DNA from: Actinomycetes bacterium
GTDB lineage: Bacteria; Actinomycetota; Actinomycetes; Actinomycetales; Cellulomonadaceae
Direction: 5' to 3'
Length of the DNA: 16,882 bases
NCBI GenBank assembly: GCA_023432565.1
Contig: JAEYUL010000038.1
Location: forward strand, 1 to 16,882
Shown: positions 13,394-16,882 of the stretch, in pieces
How the letters are laid out: the number at the start of each line of letters is the position of its first letter
Position numbering within the stretch: the stretch's first letter is position 1
Translations under genes and position numbers: made by a program
The notes under the pieces: model-generated
Databases searched by the model: none
The model's input: the letters and a program-made list of their open reading frames with translations, nothing else
Told to the model about the DNA's origin: nothing

Positions 13394-14283
13394 CGCTCGT
13401 CGACGACTCCCCGACCGCACCGCTCCCAGGCTCGACCGCCGGGCGGCGTGCCACGCGTCCGGGACCGCACCTGCGGGTCGAGCGGAGTCTCCTGCGTGAG
13501 GGTGCACGGCTCGTGGCCGGCATGGACGAGGTGGGCCGCGGCTCGCTCGCCGGCCCGGTGTCCGTCGGCGTCGTCGTCGTCGACCTGCAGACGCGGTCCG
13601 CGCCCCAGGGTGTGGCCGACTCCAAGCTGCTGACCCCGGCGGCTCGCGTCGCGCTGCTTCCCCGTCTGCGGCGTTGGGGCGTGGCTCGCGCCGTCGGGCA
13701 CGCGAGCGCGGCGGAGATCGACCAGATCGGCATCATCGCCGCACTGCGGCGCGCCGGGATGCGTGCGCTGGCCGCCGCGTGCGCCACGACCGGCCCCGTG
13801 GACGCGGTCGTGCTCGACGGCGCGCACGACTGGCTGACGCCGCCCGCGCAGGGCGACCTGTTCGCCGACGAGCGTGGCCCGGGCCCCGGCGGCGTCGACG
13901 ACGTCGCGCCCGGGCCGGGCAGCCCGCGCGTCGTGCTCAAGGTCAAGGCGGACCGGTCGTGTGCGAGCGTCGCCGCCGCGAGCGTGCTCGCCAAGTGCGA
14001 GCGCGACGCGCTCATGGTGACGCTCGCGGCCGACCACCCGCACTACCGCTGGGACGAGAACAAGGGCTACTCGAGCCCCGAGCACATCGCCGCGCTGCGC
14101 GAGCACGGTCCCTGCGTGCTGCACCGGCGCTCGTGGCGCCTGCCCGGCGCGGACTCGGTCGACCCCGCGCTCGTGGTGCCGTCGCCGGCGCTCGAGCTCG
14201 CCGAGGTCCCGACGCTCGACCTGGACGCCTCGGCGCGGCTGGTGGCCGGTTCACCTGCGGCGTGGGGGATGATGGACGCGTGA
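13390..14283 (+). CDS. rnhB: Ribonuclease HII
   Basis: RNase HII cuts RNA in RNA-DNA hybrids and starts removal of single ribonucleotides from DNA. The product is 297 residues, longer than the about 200-260 of many homologues. The catalytic DEDD set is intact: Asp46 and Glu47 in GMDEVGRGSLAGPV, Asp143 in VLDGAHDWL, and Asp188 in KADRSCASVAAASVLAK. HPHYRWDENKGY completes the core. The extra length comes from an unstructured N-terminal stretch of about 30 residues, a Gly/Pro/Asp-rich insertion between Asp143 and Asp188 (about residues 155-178), and a C-terminal tail after HRRSW. The gene overlaps lepB upstream and the DUF2469 gene downstream by four bases each. Confidence 0.95.
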   Translation: MTLVDDSPTAPLPGSTAGRRATRPGPHLRVERSLLREGARLVAGMDEVGRGSLAGPVSVGVVVVDLQTRSAPQGVADSKLLTPAARVALLPRLRRWGVARAVGHASAAEIDQIGIIAALRRAGMRALAAACATTGPVDAVVLDGAHDWLTPPAQGDLFADERGPGPGGVDDVAPGPGSPRVVLKVKADRSCASVAAASVLAKCERDALMVTLAADHPHYRWDENKGYSSPEHIAALREHGPCVLHRRSWRLPGADSVDPALVVPSPALELAEVPTLDLDASARLVAGSPAAWGMMDA

Positions 14284-14603
14284 GTGCCGAGGACCTGGAG
14301 AACTACGAGACCGACATGGAGCTCGCGCTCTACCGCGAGTACCGGGACGTCGTGAACCTGTTCTCGTACGTCGTCGAGACCGAGCGCCGGTTCTACCTCG
14401 CCAACCACGTCGACCTGCAGGTGCGGTCGGCGGCGGGGGAGGTCTACTTCGAGCTCACGCTCGCTGACGCCTGGGTGTGGGACGTGTACCGCTCGGCGCG
14501 CTTCGTGAAGTCCGTGCGCGTCGTGACGTTCAAGGACGTCAACGTCGAGGAGCTCGCCAAGCCCGAGCTCGACCTCGGGGGCGGGTCCGGCTTCCCGCGC
14601 TGA
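14280..14603 (+). CDS. DUF2469 family protein
   Basis: This is a 107-residue protein of the actinobacteria-specific DUF2469 family, whose biochemical role is unknown to me. The family pattern is clear: SAEDLENYETDMELALYREYRDVVNLFSYVVETERRFYLAN, then VYFELTLADAWVWDVYRSARFVKSVRVVTFKDVNVEEL. It is rich in aromatic and acidic residues, has no signal peptide or membrane segment, and is probably cytoplasmic. GTG 14280 overlaps the rnhB stop as GTGA. The same neighbour is found beside rnhB in Mycobacterium and Streptomyces, which suggests a long-standing link to lepB-rnhB expression. A palindromic hairpin follows the stop. Confidence 0.92.
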   Translation: MSAEDLENYETDMELALYREYRDVVNLFSYVVETERRFYLANHVDLQVRSAAGEVYFELTLADAWVWDVYRSARFVKSVRVVTFKDVNVEELAKPELDLGGGSGFPR

Positions 14604-14609
14604 GCCGAC

Positions 14610-14629
14610 GGTGCCGTCGCGACGGCACC
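14610..14629 (+). terminator. Perfect 20-base palindrome after the DUF2469 gene, likely terminator
   Basis: Bases 14610-14629 are their own reverse complement. As RNA they form an 8-bp stem (GGTGCCGT with ACGGCACC) around CGCG. It begins seven bases after the stop codon and is the natural end of the lepB-rnhB-DUF2469 unit. There is no T-tract. Confidence 0.6.
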
Positions 14630-14644
14630 CCTGTGGGCGGCCCT

Positions 14645-14672
14645 GCTGCAGCCTCGTCGCTGCAGTCTCGTC
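14645..14672 (+). repeat. Tandem 14-base repeat, two copies
   Basis: GCTGCAGCCTCGTC (14645-14658) is followed directly by GCTGCAGTCTCGTC (14659-14672), one mismatch in 14. It lies in the spacer between the DUF2469 gene and yraN. Function unknown; it may be a simple duplication. Confidence 0.7.
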
Positions 14673-14767
14673 CCGGCCCGCGTGCGCGTGCACGCCACCC
14701 GACCCCAGCACGTGCGACGAACGCAGTGTCCACACGCCCGGGCCGACGAGGCTCGCACGCGGTCGGG

Positions 14768-14790
14768 CTCGCCCACTCTGGGCGAGGAGG
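14768..14790 (+). promoter_or_regulatory. Hairpin abutting the yraN ribosome binding site
   Basis: CTCGCCC (14768-14774) pairs perfectly with GGGCGAG (14780-14786) around ACTCT. The right arm contains the first two bases of the AGGAGG ribosome binding site (14785-14790), so the folded form would partly hide it. This could tune yraN translation. Confidence 0.45.
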
Positions 14791-14798
14791 TGGTGCGC

Positions 14799-15155
14799 GT
14801 GCGAGCGAAGGACGCCGTCGGGCGGTACGGGGAGGACGTGGCGGCAGCACACGTCGAGGCCCGTGGGTGGCGGGTGCTGGACCGCAACTGGCGGTGCCGG
14901 TACGGAGAGCTCGACCTCGTCGGCATGGACGGCGACGTGCTCGTGGTCGTCGAGGTCAAGACGCGGCGCTCGACGGCCTACGGCACCCCTGCCGAGGCCG
15001 TGACCTGGCGCAAGCTCGCGCGCATCCGTCGGCTTGCGGCCCAGTGGCTCACCGAGCACGACGTGCGGGCCTCCTCGGTCCGCGTGGACGTCATCGCGAT
15101 CGTCCTGCCGCACGCCGGCGCCGCACAGGTCGAGCACCTGCAGGGGGTGTGCTGA
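14799..15155 (+). CDS. yraN: YraN family (UPF0102) nuclease-fold protein
   Basis: YraN proteins have a restriction-endonuclease-like fold; their cellular role is not settled. The product is 118 residues, the usual length. The active-site-like core is intact: GRYGEDVAAAHVEARGWRVLDRNWR, then RYGELDLV (Glu37, Asp39) and VVVEVKTR (Glu52, Lys54), a GE-D-ExK arrangement. I chose GTG 14799 because the perfect AGGAGG at 14785-14790 is eight bases upstream. GTG 14790 and 14793 are too close to it, and the open frame back to 14682 has no family likeness. comM begins one base after the stop, a linkage seen in many bacteria and suggestive of a shared DNA-handling role. Confidence 0.92.
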   Translation: MRAKDAVGRYGEDVAAAHVEARGWRVLDRNWRCRYGELDLVGMDGDVLVVVEVKTRRSTAYGTPAEAVTWRKLARIRRLAAQWLTEHDVRASSVRVDVIAIVLPHAGAAQVEHLQGVC

Positions 15156-15156
15156 C

Positions 15157-16680
15157 GTGGCTCTGGGCGCGACGCTCTCGGTCGGACTCGTCGGCATGGT
15201 GGGGCACGTCGTCGAGGTCGAGGCGCACCTCGCGGCGGCGCTGCCGGCGTTCACCCTCGTCGGCCTTCCCGACGCCGCGCTCGCCGAGTCGCGTGACCGG
15301 GTGCGTGCGGCGGTCGCCTCGTGCGGGCTGGCCTGGCCCAACCGCCGCGTCACGGTCAACCTGTCGCCGGCGACGTTGCCCAAGTCGGGCTCCGGCTTCG
15401 ACCTCGCCATCGCGGTGGCCGCCCTCGCCGGTGCGGGCGTCGTGGACCTCGAGCGCGTGCGCGGCGTCGTGCACCTGGGTGAGCTGGGCCTCGACGGCCG
15501 GCTGCGCCCGGTCCGGGGGATCCTGCCGGCCGTGGCCGCCGCGGTCGCGGCCGGCCACAGCCGGGTCGTCGTGCCGGAGGCGTGCGTCCAGGAGGCGAGC
15601 CTGGTGCCCGGTGCTGCGGTCCGGGGCGCCCGCTCGCTCGCGGCCGTCCTGGCGGCGCACGGCGCCGACGTCGAGGTGCCTGACGTCCCCGCAGCGCCCG
15701 CGGAGGCGGCCGCCCGGCCGGCGGCCGCGTTCGCCCCGGACCTCGTCGACGTCGTCGGCCAGGACGAGGCCCGCCTGTGCCTCGAGGTGGCCGCGGCGGG
15801 CGGGCACCACCTGCTCATGGTGGGCCCTCCCGGCACGGGCAAGACGATGCTCGCCGCGCGGCTGCCGGGGATCCTCCCCGACCTCACGCAGGACGAGGCG
15901 GTCGAGGTCACGGCGATCCACTCGATAGCCGGCACGTTCGACCCCGGCGGGGGCCTGCTGCGACGACCGCCCTTCGAGGACCCCCACCACACGGCGACCC
16001 CGGCGAGCGTGATCGGGGGCGGCTCGGGCGTGCCGCGTCCGGGCGCGGCCTCGCGAGCGCACCGCGGGGTGCTGTTCCTGGACGAGGCGCCGGAGTTCAC
16101 GACCGCGGTGCTGCAGACGCTGCGCCAGCCGCTCGAGCACGGTGAGCTCGTGCTGCACCGCGCAGCGGGCGCCGCGCGGTACCCGGCGCAGTTCCAGCTC
16201 GTGCTCGCTGCGAACCCGTGCCCGTGCGGGATGGCGGTCGGCAAGGGGCTGGACTGCACCTGCCGCCCCGAGCAGCGCCGGCGCTATCTCGGCAAGCTGT
16301 CGGGGCCGCTGCTCGACCGGGTCGACCTGCAGGTCGAGCTGCAGCCCTCGCGTGCGACCGACCAGGTGGGCGAGCCGACCTCGCGGGTCGCGCAGCGGGT
16401 CGCGGCCGCACGTGACGCCCAGGCCGCGCGGTTCTCCGGTCTGCCCTGGCGCACGTGCGCGCAGGCGCCCGGTGCGTGGCTGCGCGAGCGGCTGGGCCCG
16501 GATCGCGCACTGGTCTCGGACCTCGACCGGGCCGTCGACCGGGGATCGCTGAGCCGCCGCGGCGCCGACCGGGTGCTGCGCGTGGCCTGGACCCTGGCCG
16601 ACCTTGCGGGACGCCCCGCACCGGGACGTGCCGACATCGGGCGAGCGCTCGCGTTGCGCACGCGGGGCAGCGCTCGATGA
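15157..16680 (+). CDS. comM: ComM/YifB family Mg-chelatase-like AAA+ ATPase
   Basis: ComM is a hexameric AAA+ helicase that extends strand exchange during natural transformation in several bacteria; its role in actinobacteria is not established. The product is 507 residues, a normal length. The N-terminal Lon-like domain (about 1-175) carries VGLPDAALAESRDRVRAA and VTVNLSPATLPKSGSGFDLAIA. The AAA+ domain has the Walker A motif GPPGTGKT (residues 223-230) and the Walker B segment GVLFLDEAPE (Asp309, Glu310). A cysteine cluster in NPCPCGMAVGKGLDCTCRPEQRRRYLGKLSGPLLDRVDL matches the Mg-chelatase family. GTG 15157 follows an AGGGGG nine bases upstream. The gene ends in a four-base overlap with dprA. 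Confidence 0.95.
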   Translation: MALGATLSVGLVGMVGHVVEVEAHLAAALPAFTLVGLPDAALAESRDRVRAAVASCGLAWPNRRVTVNLSPATLPKSGSGFDLAIAVAALAGAGVVDLERVRGVVHLGELGLDGRLRPVRGILPAVAAAVAAGHSRVVVPEACVQEASLVPGAAVRGARSLAAVLAAHGADVEVPDVPAAPAEAAARPAAAFAPDLVDVVGQDEARLCLEVAAAGGHHLLMVGPPGTGKTMLAARLPGILPDLTQDEAVEVTAIHSIAGTFDPGGGLLRRPPFEDPHHTATPASVIGGGSGVPRPGAASRAHRGVLFLDEAPEFTTAVLQTLRQPLEHGELVLHRAAGAARYPAQFQLVLAANPCPCGMAVGKGLDCTCRPEQRRRYLGKLSGPLLDRVDLQVELQPSRATDQVGEPTSRVAQRVAAARDAQAARFSGLPWRTCAQAPGAWLRERLGPDRALVSDLDRAVDRGSLSRRGADRVLRVAWTLADLAGRPAPGRADIGRALALRTRGSAR

Positions 16681-16882
16681 GCGGGCAGTCGGCGGCCGGG
16701 CCGGCGCGGACAGGCGGCGGCGTGCGCCGTGTCGACGACCGGGAGCGCTGGGCGCGCGCGGCGTGGAGCGCGCTCGCCGAGCCGGGTGACCTGGTCGCCG
16801 GAGCGCTCCTCGCGGAGCTCGGCGCGGTGGAGGCGTGGGCCTGGCTGCAGGAGTCGTTGCGTGGGACGGCCGCGCCGCTCGA
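16677..16882 (+). CDS. dprA: DNA-processing protein DprA, N-terminal part (3' truncated by window)
   Basis: DprA loads RecA onto incoming single-stranded DNA during transformation. Only the first 68 complete codons are visible. ATG 16677 overlaps the comM stop as ATGA. After a Gly-rich start of about 20 residues, the segment DDRERWARAAWSALAEPGDLVAGALLAELGAVEAWAWL fits the N-terminal helical region of actinobacterial DprA. The Rossmann-fold core lies beyond the window, so identification rests on this short match and on the conserved yraN-comM-dprA order. GTG 16722 is a possible alternative start. Confidence 0.8.
   Translation, partial: MSGQSAAGPARTGGGVRRVDDRERWARAAWSALAEPGDLVAGALLAELGAVEAWAWLQESLRGTAAPL

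Noticed and set aside
14682..14798. Longer yraN start adding 39 residues
   Set aside because: The added part has no family likeness and lies upstream of the AGGAGG that serves GTG 14799.
1..16882. Mobile elements, CRISPR arrays, tRNA/rRNA genes, phage or defence systems
   Set aside because: No transposase, integrase, regularly spaced repeats, cloverleaf or defence-domain protein was seen. Every sizeable gene is a known actinobacterial core gene in its usual order.

Overview
The window looks like a core chromosomal segment from a very high-GC actinobacterium. Strong G/C bias at third codon positions, frequent GTG starts, four-base ATGA/GTGA overlaps between genes and an alanine-rich S16 tail all fit. 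The protein sequences and a possible leaderless promoter style suggest a Micrococcales/Cellulomonas-like organism, but that genus-level guess rests on recall and not on a search. All genes I can support lie on the + strand. The order smc - ftsY - amtB - glnK - glnD - ffh - amidohydrolase - rpsP - khpA - rimM - trmD - rplS - lepB - rnhB - DUF2469 - yraN - comM - dprA is the classic actinobacterial arrangement, as in the smc-to-dprA region of Mycobacterium and Streptomyces.

Layout. Bases 1-1052 hold the C-terminal end of SMC. A small single-pass membrane protein of unknown function (1185-1520) and the SRP receptor ftsY (1651-2892) follow. Next is a nitrogen-control cluster (3075-6543): the ammonium channel amtB, the PII protein glnK, whose start overlaps the amtB stop, and a PII nucleotidyltransferase, glnD, that lacks its usual C-terminal ACT domains. 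A GlnR-type operator candidate lies upstream of amtB. SRP54/ffh (6568-8163) follows, with a closely spaced amidohydrolase. A ribosome and tRNA maturation block (9479-12208) contains rpsP, khpA, rimM, trmD and rplS, interrupted by a strong hairpin terminator between khpA and rimM. Then come the signal peptidase lepB, rnhB and a DUF2469 gene, joined by four-base overlaps, and finally yraN, comM and the start of dprA.

How the genes fit together. FtsY and Ffh are the two GTPases of co-translational membrane targeting, and LepB processes exported proteins. AmtB, GlnK and GlnD form the ammonium uptake and sensing module. RpsP, KhpA, RimM, TrmD and RplS serve ribosome assembly and tRNA modification. 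RnhB, YraN, ComM and DprA act on, or are associated with, nucleic acid and transformation biology. I see no mobile element, CRISPR array, tRNA, rRNA or phage gene, and no multi-gene accessory system. The most interesting items are the ACT-less GlnD, a perfect 17-bp inverted repeat inside the 5' end of glnD, and several palindromes at promoters, gene ends and ribosome binding sites.
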